Assembly: GCF_022179765.1 (NCBI RefSeq)
Contig: NZ_BPRE01000003.1
Coordinates: 248,001 to 312,000, forward strand
From: Methylorubrum suomiense
GTDB taxonomy: Bacteria; Pseudomonadota; Alphaproteobacteria; Rhizobiales; Beijerinckiaceae
Length of the DNA stretch: 64,000 nt
Reading direction: 5' to 3'
Shown here: piece after piece, positions 25,047 to 34,411 of the stretch
How the letters are laid out: the number at the start of each line of letters is the position of its first letter
Position numbering within the stretch: the stretch's first letter is position 1
Position numbers and translations under genes: made by a program
The notes under the pieces: model-generated
Told to the model about the DNA's origin: nothing
The model's input: the letters and a program-made list of their open reading frames with translations, nothing else
Databases searched by the model: none

Positions 25047-26444
25047 TCAGCCCCGCTTCCCGTCCTTGGACGCCTTGGCCGCCTTCAATGTCTCGCGCAG
25101 GACGCGGGCCGCGCCCTCGCGGGTGGTCTGGCGGCCGCGGGCCAGGGCCAGGGCCTCGGCGGGCACGCTGCGGGTGATGACCGAACCGGCGCCGACCAGC
25201 GCGCCGTCGCCGATGGTGACGGGCGCGACCAGGGCGGAGTTCGAGCCGATGAAGGCGCCCGCGCCGATCACCGTCCGGTGCTTCGACACGCCGTCGTAAT
25301 TGCAGGTGATGGTGCCGGCGCCGATATTGGCGCCCGCCCCCACCTCGGCATCGCCGAGATAGGTCAGGTGCGAGGCCTTGGCCCCCGCCCGCAGGGTCGC
25401 GTTCTTGACCTCGACGAAATTGCCGAGATGGACGCCCGCCTCCAGCACCGCGCCGCCGCGCAGGCGCACATGGGGGCCGATATCGGCGCCCTCCATCAAC
25501 CGGGCGTCGTGCAGGTGCGAGAAGGCGCGGATGACGCAGCCGTCGCCGACGACGACGCCGGGGCCGAACACGCAATGCGGCTCCACCGTCACGTCGCGGC
25601 CGATCACCGTATCGGCACTCAGGAACACCGTCTCGGGGGCGACGAGCGTCGCGCCGCCGAGCTGGGCCGCGCGGCGCAGGCGGGCCTGGATCGTGGCCTC
25701 GGCCACGGAGAGCTGAACCCGGTCGTTGACGCCGAGCGCCTCGTCCTCGGACACGTTCACCACGGCGACGGAGAGCCCGTCGGCCACAGCCAGCGCGACG
25801 GCGTCGGTGAGGTAGTATTCGCGGTTGGCGTTGTCGTTGCCGATGCGCCCGAGCAGCGACAGCGCGTGCGTGCCCGACAGCGCCATCAGCCCGGCATTGG
25901 ACAGGCGCACCGCCCGCTCGGCCTCGCTCGCATCCTTCTCCTCGCGGATCGCCACGACGCGGCCGTTCTCGGTCAGCACCCGCCCGTAGCCCGTCGGGTC
26001 GGCGGCCTCGAAGGCCAGCACCGCCACCGCCGCGCCCGCGCGCAGGGGCGCGCGCAGCCGGGCATAGGTCTCGGCCGTGATCAGCGGCGTGTCCCCGAAG
26101 GCCACCAGCACGTCCGCTCTCTCGCGGGCCCCCTCACCCTCCAGCGCGTCGCGGGCGGCGAGCACGGCATGGGCCGTGCCGAGGCGCTCGGCCTGGGGAT
26201 GGGTGCTGGCGCCGGGCGCCATGCGGGCGACCTCGTCCGCCACGTCGGCGCGACCGGGCTCGACCACCACGGCGAGGCGGGCGGCGCCCGCCTCCTGCAC
26301 GGCGGCGAGCACGTGGCCCAGCATCGAGCGGTTCGCCAGAGCGTGCAGCACCTTGGGCCGATCGGAGCGCATCCGCGTGCCCTTCCCGGCGGCGAGCACC
26401 ACCGCGGTGAAGCCGCCCCCCGCCGTGCCGTGATCCGCGCTCAT
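25047..26444 (-). CDS. glmU: Bifunctional UDP-N-acetylglucosamine pyrophosphorylase / GlcN-1-P acetyltransferase
   Basis: A 465-residue protein. The N-terminal uridyltransferase has [20 protein letters not shown]. The C-terminal left-handed beta-helix acetyltransferase shows the hexapeptide repeat pattern ([32 protein letters not shown]). GlmU makes UDP-GlcNAc from GlcN-1-P, acetyl-CoA and UTP. With glmS downstream it forms the amino-sugar supply block for the envelope. Start ATG 26444; the usual family length is about 450-460. Confidence 0.95.
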   Translation of the reverse strand: MSADHGTAGGGFTAVVLAAGKGTRMRSDRPKVLHALANRSMLGHVLAAVQEAGAARLAVVVEPGRADVADEVARMAPGASTHPQAERLGTAHAVLAARDALEGEGARERADVLVAFGDTPLITAETYARLRAPLRAGAAVAVLAFEAADPTGYGRVLTENGRVVAIREEKDASEAERAVRLSNAGLMALSGTHALSLLGRIGNDNANREYYLTDAVALAVADGLSVAVVNVSEDEALGVNDRVQLSVAEATIQARLRRAAQLGGATLVAPETVFLSADTVIGRDVTVEPHCVFGPGVVVGDGCVIRAFSHLHDARLMEGADIGPHVRLRGGAVLEAGVHLGNFVEVKNATLRAGAKASHLTYLGDAEVGAGANIGAGTITCNYDGVSKHRTVIGAGAFIGSNSALVAPVTIGDGALVGAGSVITRSVPAEALALARGRQTTREGAARVLRETLKAAKASKDGKRG

Positions 26445-26646
26445 CCGATCGGTCCTCCGTCGCTGGCCTTGCTGGGGGCCTCATCGGCCGCCCCAAGACC
26501 GGGGCGGTGTAGCCGATCGTGGGCCGGGCGCGAAGGCCGGGGCCGGCCCGTCCGTCGCTGACATTTGCCTGACATCCGCCGTCAGGCTCGTGGGGGGCGC
26601 GCAGGCCTATCGAGGCGGTGTCGTTCCGACCCTTCAGGAGCTTTCG

Positions 26647-26991
26647 ATGACCCGACTGTCCATGACCAGAACCCTCGGAGGCCTCTTCGCCGGCGGCCTG
26701 CTCGCCGCCGGCCTGCTGAGCGCGCCGGCGCGCGCCGATGACCGACCGGGGGCCGATTGGATGCCGATCGAGGGGGCGGTGCGCGCCCTCGAACAGGCCG
26801 GTTACGCCGATGTGCGCGGCCTCGAGGCCGATGACGGCGTCTGGGAGGGCAAGGCCGTGAAGGACGGCCGGAGCGTCAAGGTGAAGGTGGATCCGCATAG
26901 CGGAGCCGTCACCGAGAAAACCGCCAAAGCCGCGAAGACGTCGAAGGACTCGGACAAGCAAAAGCGCGACGCGGACGACGATAACGATTGA
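26647..26991 (+). CDS. Secreted PepSY-like domain protein
   Basis: ATG 26647, behind AGGAG (CAGGAGCTTTCGATG), opens 114 residues. The N-terminus is a signal peptide with the hydrophobic run LGGLFAGGLLAAGLLSAPARA and a likely AxA cleavage near residue 30. The mature part (DWMPIEGAVRALEQAGYADV, GVWEGKAVKDGRSVKVKVDP) matches the PepSY_2-type small domain. The tail is a run of Lys/Asp-rich residues. Periplasmic, function unknown; a metal- or protease-inhibition role is only a family guess. An alternative start exists at 26590 but would not place the signal at the N-terminus. Confidence 0.8.
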   Translation: MTRLSMTRTLGGLFAGGLLAAGLLSAPARADDRPGADWMPIEGAVRALEQAGYADVRGLEADDGVWEGKAVKDGRSVKVKVDPHSGAVTEKTAKAAKTSKDSDKQKRDADDDND

Positions 26992-27052
26992 GGGGTCGAG
27001 CCGCCGACCGGGCGCAAGGCCGCCGCGCGGCCCGCGTAGTGGTCGGCGGCCG

Positions 27053-28819
27053 TTGGAGACGCTAGAAGCGGCCACCGATTCCCGATCCGGCCCTTTAGGC
27101 CGTGAAGGCGACCCCTTGCCCTTTCCGCCGCTACCCACTCCCCTCGCCCGGGCGCTCGACGCGCGCAGCTACGCCGAGCCGACCCCCGTCCAGCAGGCCG
27201 TGCTCGATGCCGAGAGCGGGCGCGACCTGCTCGTCTCGGCCCAGACCGGCTCGGGCAAGACCGTCGCCTTCGGTCTCGCCATCGCGGGCTCGCTGCTCGA
27301 CGAGGCCGAGACCCTGCCCGCCCCCGGCGCGCCGCTGGCCCTCGCCATCGCGCCGACCCGCGAGCTCGCGCTCCAGGTCCAGCGCGAGCTGACCTGGCTC
27401 TATGCCGAGACCGGCGCGCGGGTGATCGCCAATGTCGGCGGCATGGATCCGCGCCGGGAATCCCGCGCGCTGGAGGCCGGCACCCACATCGTCGTCGGCA
27501 CGCCGGGACGTCTGCGCGACCACCTGGAGCGCGGCCGGCTCGTCACCGAGAATCTCCGCGCCGTCGTCCTCGACGAGGCCGACGAGATGCTCGACATGGG
27601 CTTCCGCGAGGATCTCGAATTCATCCTGGCGGCGACCCCCGCGGCGCGGCGCACGCTGCTGTTCTCGGCCACGCTGCCGAAGGCGATCGTGGCCCTGGCC
27701 GAGCGTTACCAGCGCGACGCGGTGCGCCTCGCGGTCGCCGGCGAGACCCGGGGGCACGCCGACATCGCCTATCGCGCCGTGCGGGTGATGCCGCGGGAGG
27801 TCGAGCACGCCGTCGTCAACGTGCTGCGCTTCATCGATGCGCCGGTGTCGATCGTGTTCTGCAACACCCGCGACGGGGTGCGCCACCTCCAGGCCTCGCT
27901 GACCGAGCGCGGCTTCTCCGCCGTGGCGCTCTCGGGCGAGCTCGGCCAGGGCGAGCGCAACGCCGCCCTTCAGGCGCTGCGGGACGGCCGCGCCCGCGTC
28001 TGCGTCGCCACCGACGTGGCCGCCCGCGGCATCGACCTGCCGGGCCTCGACCTCGTCATCCATGCCGACCTTCCCCACGACGCCGAGGTGATGCAGCACC
28101 GCTCCGGCCGCACCGGTCGCGCCGGGCGAAAGGGCACGAGCGTGGTGCTGGTGCCCGCCGCCCGGCGGCGGCGCGCCGAGCAGATGTTCGCCATCGCCAA
28201 GGTCAACGTTGAGTGGAGCGGCCCGCCGACGGCGGACGAGATCCGCGAACTCGACCGCGAGCGGATGATGGCCGATCCGCTGCTCGCCGAAGGCGACACG
28301 GAAGAGGATCGCGACTGGGAGAAGGAATGGGCCGAGGCGCTGCTGGAGCGCTTCCCCCCGGAGCGCCTCGCGGCCTCGCTCGCACGGCTCTACCGCTCGC
28401 GTATCCCCGTGCCGGAGGACGTGACCGATCCGGGCTTCGAGCCGCCGCGGCGGTCCGATCCCCGCGTCGGCGCGCCGGTCGGCGCCCCGCGCGTGGGCGA
28501 CGACGAGCCCGGCATCTGGTTCCGCCTCAATCTGGGACGCCGCGACCGGGCCGAGCCCCGCCGCCTATTGCCGATGCTGACCCGCCGCGGCGGCATCGGC
28601 CGCGGCGATATCGGCGCGATCCGCATCTTCGACCGGGAAACCACCTTCGAGATCCGCGGCAGCGCGGCGGATGCCTTCGCCGAATCCTTCGCCCGTCGCG
28701 GCTCGGCCGAACTGCGCGTCGAGCGGATGCAGGGCGAGGCCCCCGCCCCCGGCAAGGCGCCCAAGAGCCCCCGCGCCACCAAGCACCGCCGCGAGGTCGG
28801 CAAGGTGCAGCGCCGCTGA
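27053..28819 (+). CDS. DEAD-box RNA helicase with DbpA-type C-terminal domain
   Basis: 588 residues from TTG 27053; no ATG/GTG lies close to the first helicase motif, so the start is uncertain. Motifs in order are the Q motif (ARSYAEPTPVQQAVL), SAQTGSGKTVAFG, PTRELALQ, DEADEMLDMGF, FSATLP, and HRSGRTGRAGRKGTS. The last 100 residues (FRLNLGRRDRAEPRRLLPML, GDIGAIRIFDRETTFEI) match the DbpA-type RNA-binding domain that recruits such helicases to 23S rRNA. It unwinds RNA in ribosome biogenesis or cold adaptation. A basic C-terminal tail ends the protein. Monocistronic, with a 7-bp hairpin at its stop codon. Confidence 0.92.
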   Translation: METLEAATDSRSGPLGREGDPLPFPPLPTPLARALDARSYAEPTPVQQAVLDAESGRDLLVSAQTGSGKTVAFGLAIAGSLLDEAETLPAPGAPLALAIAPTRELALQVQRELTWLYAETGARVIANVGGMDPRRESRALEAGTHIVVGTPGRLRDHLERGRLVTENLRAVVLDEADEMLDMGFREDLEFILAATPAARRTLLFSATLPKAIVALAERYQRDAVRLAVAGETRGHADIAYRAVRVMPREVEHAVVNVLRFIDAPVSIVFCNTRDGVRHLQASLTERGFSAVALSGELGQGERNAALQALRDGRARVCVATDVAARGIDLPGLDLVIHADLPHDAEVMQHRSGRTGRAGRKGTSVVLVPAARRRRAEQMFAIAKVNVEWSGPPTADEIRELDRERMMADPLLAEGDTEEDRDWEKEWAEALLERFPPERLAASLARLYRSRIPVPEDVTDPGFEPPRRSDPRVGAPVGAPRVGDDEPGIWFRLNLGRRDRAEPRRLLPMLTRRGGIGRGDIGAIRIFDRETTFEIRGSAADAFAESFARRGSAELRVERMQGEAPAPGKAPKSPRATKHRREVGKVQRR

Positions 28820-28835
28820 CGCCTTCGAGGCGTCA
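28817..28835 (+). terminator. Hairpin at the helicase stop codon
   Basis: TGACGCC (28817-28823) pairs with GGCGTCA (28829-28835) around TTCGA. It includes the stop codon. No T tract follows, so it is a weak terminator or mRNA 3'-end stem. Confidence 0.4.
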
Positions 28836-29169
28836 CGCGGCTCGATTGTCGGCAGGCCTTGGGCTTTTCTCGACAGCGGGCGGCCATCGTTCGCGTCGAG
28901 CCGCTGCGGCGGGTGCGTCCGCGACCGGCTCAGGCCGTCACGACGGACCGGGCGCCACGGCCCGGTCGCGGTGATCCGGAGTCACGGCGCGAACCGGCTT
29001 TCGGAAAAAGCCGATGCCGCGCATCGATCGAGATGCATCGGCCGAATCCGATCTCCGGCACGATGCGCCCTCCCGGTTGCCGCGCGTGGCGAGCGGGAGG
29101 AAGCGCTTCTCCCCGTAGGGGAAACGGTGCGCCGCGGCGCGGGTTATCCGGTGAAGGGCGCCGGAGCCT
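28836..29169. other. Intergenic region, no gene seen
   Basis: 334 bases between the convergent helicase gene and the Pro/Ala-rich membrane protein. Short frames in all phases lack family similarity. I see no repeat or RNA gene. Confidence 0.4.
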
Positions 29170-30102
29170 CTACTCCCCGTTCCCCTGGTCGCCGATCAGC
29201 CCGCCGACGGTGGCTTTCCAGCCGTCGCGGATCTGACGGCCGCCGGGGATCTTCACCCCGAGCAACTCCGGCTCGTCGTCCACCGCAGGGGCGGGCGCGG
29301 GCGCGGCGGCGGGCGCCGCCGGACTCGCCGCATCGGCCGACGTCACGCGGGTGCGGGCGGGGGCGACGGGCTTGCGGGAGGCTTCGGCCTTCGGCTCGGG
29401 CTTCGGGGTCGCCTTGGCACTGTCGGCCTTCGATGCCGGCAGGGAGACGAAGCGGGCCGGCTGCTCGGCCTTGGCCCGCACCGTCTCGCTGCGGGCGGGC
29501 GCCAGCGTCGCGGCGATCCGGGGCGGGGCGACGGGGGCCGCCGCGCGGGCGGGGGCAGCGAGCGCCTGCACGGGCTCGATCGGCAGGTTCGTGCGCCCGG
29601 AGGCCGCGCTGCTGCGGGCAGGCTCGGCCAGCGGCTGCGACATCTCGGATTTGGCGATCTCGGGCTTGGCAGTCTCGGCCTTGGCGATCGCGGCTCCGGC
29701 CGGCTCGCCTCTCGACGGTTGGGGGGTGGCGGACGGGATCGGCTCGGCCTTCGCCACGATGCGCGCCGGCATCGGCGCGGCGGGGGCCGCGTTCGCGCGG
29801 GCGGCCGGCGGCTCGGCGGGCGGCAGGGAGAGGCGGGTCGGCTCGGTGCCCGGACCCTCGGCCAGCGCGGGTACGCCGTCCTTCAGGTCGGGCCATTGCG
29901 AGGCCACCGGCGCGACCTGGGCGGGGCGGGCCCGCGGGTCGGCGAGGCCGGAGAAGAACGAGAACGCCCCGGCGGTGAAGCCGGCGAGCGCGGTGCCGCC
30001 GAGCAGGATGCCGGCGGCGAGGAACAGGCGTGACCGCGCCCGCCCGGAGCGCAGCGGCACCGGGTTCGGACGAGTCTCGGATGGGTGGATCGCCACCGAC
30101 AT
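29170..30102 (-). CDS. Pro/Ala-rich single-pass membrane protein of unknown function
   Basis: From ATG 30102 (AAGAGG upstream) there are 310 residues. A short basic N-terminus is followed by one membrane helix (LFLAAGILLGGTALAGFTAG, about residues 26-45). After it a long, disordered, periplasmic Ala/Pro/Lys-rich segment contains approximate repeats (ETAKPEIAKSE, AKAEPIPS). The C-terminus is a short conserved-looking patch, ELLGVKIPGGRQIRDGWKAT, ending VGGLIGDQGNGE. A TTG frame from 30138 is possible. I recognise no family. The layout resembles envelope or division-linked scaffold proteins but this is speculative. Confidence 0.7.
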   Translation of the reverse strand: MSVAIHPSETRPNPVPLRSGRARSRLFLAAGILLGGTALAGFTAGAFSFFSGLADPRARPAQVAPVASQWPDLKDGVPALAEGPGTEPTRLSLPPAEPPAARANAAPAAPMPARIVAKAEPIPSATPQPSRGEPAGAAIAKAETAKPEIAKSEMSQPLAEPARSSAASGRTNLPIEPVQALAAPARAAAPVAPPRIAATLAPARSETVRAKAEQPARFVSLPASKADSAKATPKPEPKAEASRKPVAPARTRVTSADAASPAAPAAAPAPAPAVDDEPELLGVKIPGGRQIRDGWKATVGGLIGDQGNGE

Positions 30103-30601
30103 GCGGCTGGCCTCTTGCACGTTGTAACCCTGCAACAACTTCGCCTCGACAATGCGGCGGCAAGATGTCCTGTGGTGCCGATCCAGTGTTCGCGCCGCCG
30201 CCCTCCCAGGGAATGGGAGTGCGAATCTGCTCAGAACACCGGATCGATCGTGACTTTGCTGATCTTGACAAGTCGGGCGTCAAGACGCTCGCCGAGTCCC
30301 ACTTGGCGGCCCGACGACGCGATCGGGTCTAGGACTTTTACGATTCGCTGGTTTAACGGAGCGTGCACGCTGTGCTTCCGTCCGTTGATGCGCCGTGGGA
30401 CGCCTCCCCGCTTTCCTAAGAGAAAGATCAGTGCGCCGGCCGTGGCCGTGGCGCCGGGCGGCATAGACTTTCGTCCACCGATCGGCCACGGTGCCGATCG
30501 TGCCGAAACCGCAGGAATTCGAGACCTTTAACCGATGCGGACTTGCCGAATGATCCCGGGTGTCTGGTCCCGGGCGGCGGCCTGACCGATCGCGAGGCCC
30601 C
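30103..30601. other. Divergent intergenic region upstream of the two-component pair
   Basis: 499 bases between the divergent membrane-protein gene and the sensor kinase. It must hold both promoters. Segments around 30230-30370 are A+T-richer (e.g. TTGACAAG near 30264), possible -35 material, but no convincing pair was found. A 77-residue minus-strand frame at 30231-30464 has no recognisable homologue and is not called. Confidence 0.4.
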
Positions 30602-32101
30602 GTGCCGAACCCCGCTTCCGCTTCCGCTGCCCCCGCCTCTGCCGAAATGTCCCCGAGCCAGGCGCCCGCCCCCGAGGCTTCGCCCGCGATCCGGAACGCG
30701 CCGTTCTGGGCCGGCTGGTCGACGCGCACGCGCCTGATCCTCACCGTGCTGGCCATCGATGGGCTGGCGGCCCTGTTCTCCTGCGGCCTCATCGTCCTCA
30801 ACGCCCGCCATGCCGTGCAGGTGGAGATGGAGGCGAGCCTCGCCACGGTGGAGCCCCTCGTGGCCGACACCATCCGCTCCCTGCGCAGCCCCAGTCCCGA
30901 CAGCGTGCTCCACGCCCTCGACCTGCGCTTCCAGTCCCTGCGGCACGTCCGTGTCACGGTCCTCGATGCCGCGGGGGAGCGGGTCGTGTTCAGTCCGGCG
31001 GACCGGGAGCGGGACGTGCACGACGTGCCCGAATGGTTCGTCTGGCTGATCGCCCCGACCCCGCGCCAGCACGATCTGCCGATCCAGGTCCGGGGTGAGC
31101 GCATCGGCACCGCCGCGATCACCACCGAGCCCCTCGACGAGATCGAGGAAGTGTGGGGCTATGCCCTCTCGCTGGCTCTGGCGAGCCTCGTCCTCAACCT
31201 CGCGGTTCTGGCCGCTTTGATCGTGGCGCTGGGGCGCATCCTGCGGCCCCTCGACCAGCTCGCCGCCGGCCTCACCCGGCTGGAGCGCCACGATTACACC
31301 GCGCATATCGACCCGCCGGCCTCGCGGGAGCTCGCCGTCATCGCCGGCCGCTTCAACCGCGTCGCCGGGGCGCTCGCCGAGGCGCGGGCTGCCAATGGCC
31401 GCCTCAACCGCCAACTTCTGACCGCGCAGGACGACGAGCGCCGCCGCACGGCGCTCGAACTCCACGACGAGTTCGGCCCCTGCCTGTTCGCCCTCGAGGC
31501 CAACGCGGCCTCCGTCGCCCGCCTCGCCGCCGGCGAGGGAGCGGTCGATCGCGGGCGCCTGAGCCAGCGCGCCGCCGATATCGGCAGCATCGTCTCGCAG
31601 GTCCAGACCCTGAACCGCGACCTGCTCAACCGCCTGCGCCCGCACGCCCTGGGCGAGGTGCCGCTCGCCGATTGCCTCAACCTGCTCCTGCGCGACTTCG
31701 CGCGACGCCATCCGGGCACCGCCTTCGAGGGGCAGTTCGAGGGGCTGGCGCGGAGCTACGGCGACATCGTCGATCTCACCGTGTTCCGCTGCATCCAGGA
31801 AAGCACGACCAACGCCGTGCGCCACGGCGCCGCCGCGCGGGTGCGGGCCGAGGCGGGTGAAGTCGCGGAGGCAGAGGGCGGGCGCGCCCTGCAGATCCGC
31901 ATTCGCGACGACGGCAGCGGCATCGCCCCCGGCCACCGCATCGGCCTCGGCCTGTCGGGCATGCGCGAGCGGGTGGAGGCCCTGGGCGGACGCTTCGCCC
32001 TTGACAACGGCGCACCGGGCACGGTTGTCCGGATCGCCATACCGATCGACCCCGAGCACGATGGCGAGGCCGAGGCCCCGCTCGTGCCGCAGGAAAAGTG
32101 A
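30602..32101 (+). CDS. NarL-family (HisKA_3) membrane sensor histidine kinase
   Basis: From GTG 30602 (GAGG upstream) it has 499 residues; GTG 30560 and ATG 30647 are alternatives. After a Pro/Ala-rich start, two membrane helices (about 40-62 and about 202-225) flank a periplasmic sensor of about 130 residues. HAMP-like sequence (RILRPLDQLAAGLTRLE) follows, then HisKA_3 with ALELHDEFGPCLFAL (H288), and an ATPase with VFRCIQESTTNAVRHG and IRDDGSGI. It would phosphorylate the LuxR/NarL regulator that begins 10 bases downstream. The organisation resembles MoxY/NarX-type kinases. The signal is unknown. Confidence 0.9.
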   Translation: MPNPASASAAPASAEMSPSQAPAPEASPAIRNAPFWAGWSTRTRLILTVLAIDGLAALFSCGLIVLNARHAVQVEMEASLATVEPLVADTIRSLRSPSPDSVLHALDLRFQSLRHVRVTVLDAAGERVVFSPADRERDVHDVPEWFVWLIAPTPRQHDLPIQVRGERIGTAAITTEPLDEIEEVWGYALSLALASLVLNLAVLAALIVALGRILRPLDQLAAGLTRLERHDYTAHIDPPASRELAVIAGRFNRVAGALAEARAANGRLNRQLLTAQDDERRRTALELHDEFGPCLFALEANAASVARLAAGEGAVDRGRLSQRAADIGSIVSQVQTLNRDLLNRLRPHALGEVPLADCLNLLLRDFARRHPGTAFEGQFEGLARSYGDIVDLTVFRCIQESTTNAVRHGAAARVRAEAGEVAEAEGGRALQIRIRDDGSGIAPGHRIGLGLSGMRERVEALGGRFALDNGAPGTVVRIAIPIDPEHDGEAEAPLVPQEK

Positions 32102-32111
32102 TGCGCCGGAC

Positions 32112-32840
32112 ATGAACGCGCAGGCCATGATCGCGACTTCACCCAAGGGCGCTGCCCCGCGAGGGATGCCCGGCCGGGGCGCCGCGGGGACGGGCGAGGC
32201 GGCCGACGGCGCCGTCCTCGTCATCGACGATCATCCGATCGTGCTCCAAGGCTGCCGCCGGGTGCTGGAGGATGCCGGCATCGAGACCGTGGCGGAGGCC
32301 ACCGGCGTGGTCGCGGGCTACCGCGCCTTCCACCGCCTGCGCCCGCAGGTCGTGATCTGCGACCTGACCTTCCAGGGCTCCGGCCTTGCCGGACTCGCCC
32401 TGATCCGGCGCATGCGCGCGGTCGAGCCCGAGACCCGGGTTCTCGTCTTCTCGATGCACAACGATCCGGTCATCGTCTCCCGCGCCCTGGAGGCCGGGGC
32501 GCTCGGCTACGTCCTCAAGGACCATGCCTCGAACGAGCTGTTCCAGGCCTTCGAGCGGGTGCGTGTCGGCGAGGTCTTCCTCGACCGGCGCCTCGCCACC
32601 GAAGTGGCGATGCTGCGCGCCGATCCGCGCCGGACCCCGGAGACGCAGCTCACCCCACGCGAGCAGCAGATCCTCGCCCGCCTCGCCCAGGGGAAATCCT
32701 ACGGCGCCATCGCGGCCGATCTCTCGGTCTCCTACAAGACCGTCACCAATGCCTGCTCGCAGATGCGCCAGAAGCTGCGGGTGCGAACCCTGGCCGAGCT
32801 GATCCACGTGGCGGTGACGCAGGCGCAGCGGCAAGGGTGA
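32112..32840 (+). CDS. LuxR/NarL-family response regulator
   Basis: 242 residues from ATG 32112. A flexible N-terminus of about 35 residues precedes a receiver with VLVIDDHPIVLQG and phospho-acceptor D84 in VVICDLTFQG. The C-terminal GerE helix-turn-helix has LTPREQQILARLAQGKSYGA and SVSYKTVTNACSQMRQKL. It binds DNA as a dimer after phosphorylation by the kinase encoded 10 bases upstream. Its stop codon lies in a tandem repeat that leads into tenA, hinting that the pair and tenA are cotranscribed. Targets are not visible in the window. Confidence 0.92.
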   Translation: MNAQAMIATSPKGAAPRGMPGRGAAGTGEAADGAVLVIDDHPIVLQGCRRVLEDAGIETVAEATGVVAGYRAFHRLRPQVVICDLTFQGSGLAGLALIRRMRAVEPETRVLVFSMHNDPVIVSRALEAGALGYVLKDHASNELFQAFERVRVGEVFLDRRLATEVAMLRADPRRTPETQLTPREQQILARLAQGKSYGAIAADLSVSYKTVTNACSQMRQKLRVRTLAELIHVAVTQAQRQG

Positions 32841-32870
32841 TCAGAAGGGTGATCAGACAAGGGTGATCGA
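32833..32870 (+). repeat. Triple AAGGGTGATC repeat spanning the regulator stop and tenA start
   Basis: AAGGGTGATCAGA occurs at 32833-32845 and 32845-32857, and AAGGGTGATCGA at 32859-32870. The first copy carries the TGA of the response regulator and the third carries the GTG at 32863 of tenA. Looks like slippage duplication that sets the gene spacing. Confidence 0.55.
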
Positions 32871-33552
32871 GCGGATGGCGGAACGGATGGCGCGCTTCTC
32901 GGACGAGGCCTGGGCGCGGAACCTCGCGGCCTACGAAGCCATCCGGACCATGCCGTTCAACGCCGAACTCGCGACGGGCCGCCTGAGCCCGGACCGGTTC
33001 CGCCGCTACATCGTGCAGGACGCGCATTACCTGATCGGCTTCGGCCGGGCGCTCGCCCTCGCCGCCGCCAAGGCGCCCGATCCCGACCGGATCGTCCAGT
33101 TCGCCCGCGGCGCCGAGACCGCCATCGTGGTCGAGCGGGCGCTGCATGGCGGCTTCTTCGAAACCTACGGCATCGACGCGGCGACCTTTGCCGCCACGCC
33201 CCTGTCGCCGGCCTGTGATCACTACGTGTCGTGGCTTCTCGCCAGCGCCTATGCCGAGCCCTACGAGGTCGTCCTCGGCGCCCTCCTGCCCTGCTTCTGG
33301 ATCTACGCCGAGGTCGGCCGCGATATCTTCGCGCGCGCCACGCCCGACAATCCGTACCGCGCCTGGATCGACACCTATGCCGGCGAGGATTTCGCCCAGG
33401 CCGTCGCCGCGATGATCGCGGCCACCGATGCGGCGGCGGAGGGCGCGTCCCCCGCCCTGCGCGAGCGGATGCACCGGGCCTATGCCCGGGCGAGCCAGCT
33501 CGAATACCTGTTCTGGGACGGGGCCTACCGGGATGTCGCCTGGCCCGTCTGA
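32863..33552 (+). CDS. tenA: TenA family thiaminase II-like protein
   Basis: 229 residues from GTG 32863; ATG 32875 or 32887 are alternatives. The TenA fold is visible: FNAELATGRLSPDRFRRYIV, DAHYLIGFGRALALAAAK, GALLPCFWIYAEVG (the catalytic Cys region), and near the end ASQLEYLFWDGAYRD with the conserved Glu. TenA hydrolyses aminopyrimidine thiamin degradation products (or acts in pyrimidine salvage). No THI-box riboswitch is seen, and no other thi gene is near. It sits after a two-component pair and before a secreted DJ-1/PfpI protein, which it overlaps by 20 bases. Confidence 0.9.
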   Translation: MIERMAERMARFSDEAWARNLAAYEAIRTMPFNAELATGRLSPDRFRRYIVQDAHYLIGFGRALALAAAKAPDPDRIVQFARGAETAIVVERALHGGFFETYGIDAATFAATPLSPACDHYVSWLLASAYAEPYEVVLGALLPCFWIYAEVGRDIFARATPDNPYRAWIDTYAGEDFAQAVAAMIAATDAAAEGASPALRERMHRAYARASQLEYLFWDGAYRDVAWPV

Positions 33553-34351
33553 CGCCGTGTCCGATCCTCCGGCCCCCGGTCTCGACCGGCGCGCCCTCGT
33601 GGCGGCGGCGCTCGGTGCCGCCATCGCCCTGCCGCAGCGGGCCGCCGCCCTCGATGCCGCCCCGGCCGAGCCGACCGGGGGCCCGAAATCCGGGCCTATC
33701 GCGATCCTGCTCTATCCCGGCATGACCGCCCTCGACGTGGTCGGGCCCCAGAATCTCCTCGCCGGTCTCGGCCCAATCCAACTGGTCGCCGCCCGCGCCG
33801 GCCCGGTCGCGAGCGACACCGGCCTCGCGATCACGGCGACCCACGATTTCGAGAGCTGCGCCCGCGACCTCGACGTCCTGCTCGTGCCCGGCGGCGACGG
33901 CACGCCGGTGCAGATGAACGATGCGCCCACCCTCGCCTTCCTGGCGGATCGGGCCGCGCGCGCGGCCTGGGTGACGAGCGTCTGCACCGGCTCGCTGATC
34001 CTCGGCGCGGCCGGCCTGCTGCGGGGCTACCGCGCCACCTCGCATTGGTGCGTGCGCGAGGCCGTCCTGCCGCTGCTCGGTGCCGTGCCGGTCGACGGGC
34101 GGGTCGTGTTCGACCGCAACCGCGTCACCGCCGCGGGCGTCTCCGCCGGGCTCGACTTCGCCCTGGCGCTGGCCGCCCGCCTGCGCGGCGAGGCTTACGC
34201 GAAGACCGCGCAGCTCGTGGCGGAATACGCGCCGCAGCCGCCGTTCCAGGCCGGCAGCCCGGCCGCCGCCGGACCCGAGACGACGGCGGCGGCGGAGGCG
34301 ATCCTGGCCGAACTCACGGCCGGGGCGCGGAGAGCGGCCTCGGAACGCTGA
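33533..34351 (+). CDS. DJ-1/PfpI isonitrile-hydratase-like protein with twin-arginine-like signal
   Basis: From ATG 33533 there are 272 residues. The N-terminus reads LDRRALVAAALGAAIALP then QRAAALDA, a twin-arginine-like or Sec signal with a basic pair and hydrophobic core. The mature domain has IAILLYPGMTALDVVGPQ and the nucleophile elbow SVCTGSLILGAAGLLRGY with the catalytic Cys, followed by ATSHWCVRE, the pattern of isonitrile hydratase InhA. Most such enzymes are cytosolic, so export is unusual. GTG 33557 is an alternative start. It overlaps tenA and probably shares its transcript. Convergent with the rhodopsin-blh operon. Confidence 0.85.
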   Translation: MSPGPSDAVSDPPAPGLDRRALVAAALGAAIALPQRAAALDAAPAEPTGGPKSGPIAILLYPGMTALDVVGPQNLLAGLGPIQLVAARAGPVASDTGLAITATHDFESCARDLDVLLVPGGDGTPVQMNDAPTLAFLADRAARAAWVTSVCTGSLILGAAGLLRGYRATSHWCVREAVLPLLGAVPVDGRVVFDRNRVTAAGVSAGLDFALALAARLRGEAYAKTAQLVAEYAPQPPFQAGSPAAAGPETTAAAEAILAELTAGARRAASER

Positions 34352-34411
34352 GAGGGGATTCGCCCGTCTCGTGCCGACGGTGCTGCTCAGGCCGGTCGCG
34401 CGCGCCCGATC

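Noticed and set aside
30231..30464. 77-codon minus-strand frame in the gap before the NarL-type kinase
   Set aside because: No homology that I recognise, no clear ribosome site and no operon context.
32841..32900. TPP riboswitch before tenA
   Set aside because: The gap to the upstream gene is about 22 bases, too short for a THI-box, and tenA is joined to the two-component pair.
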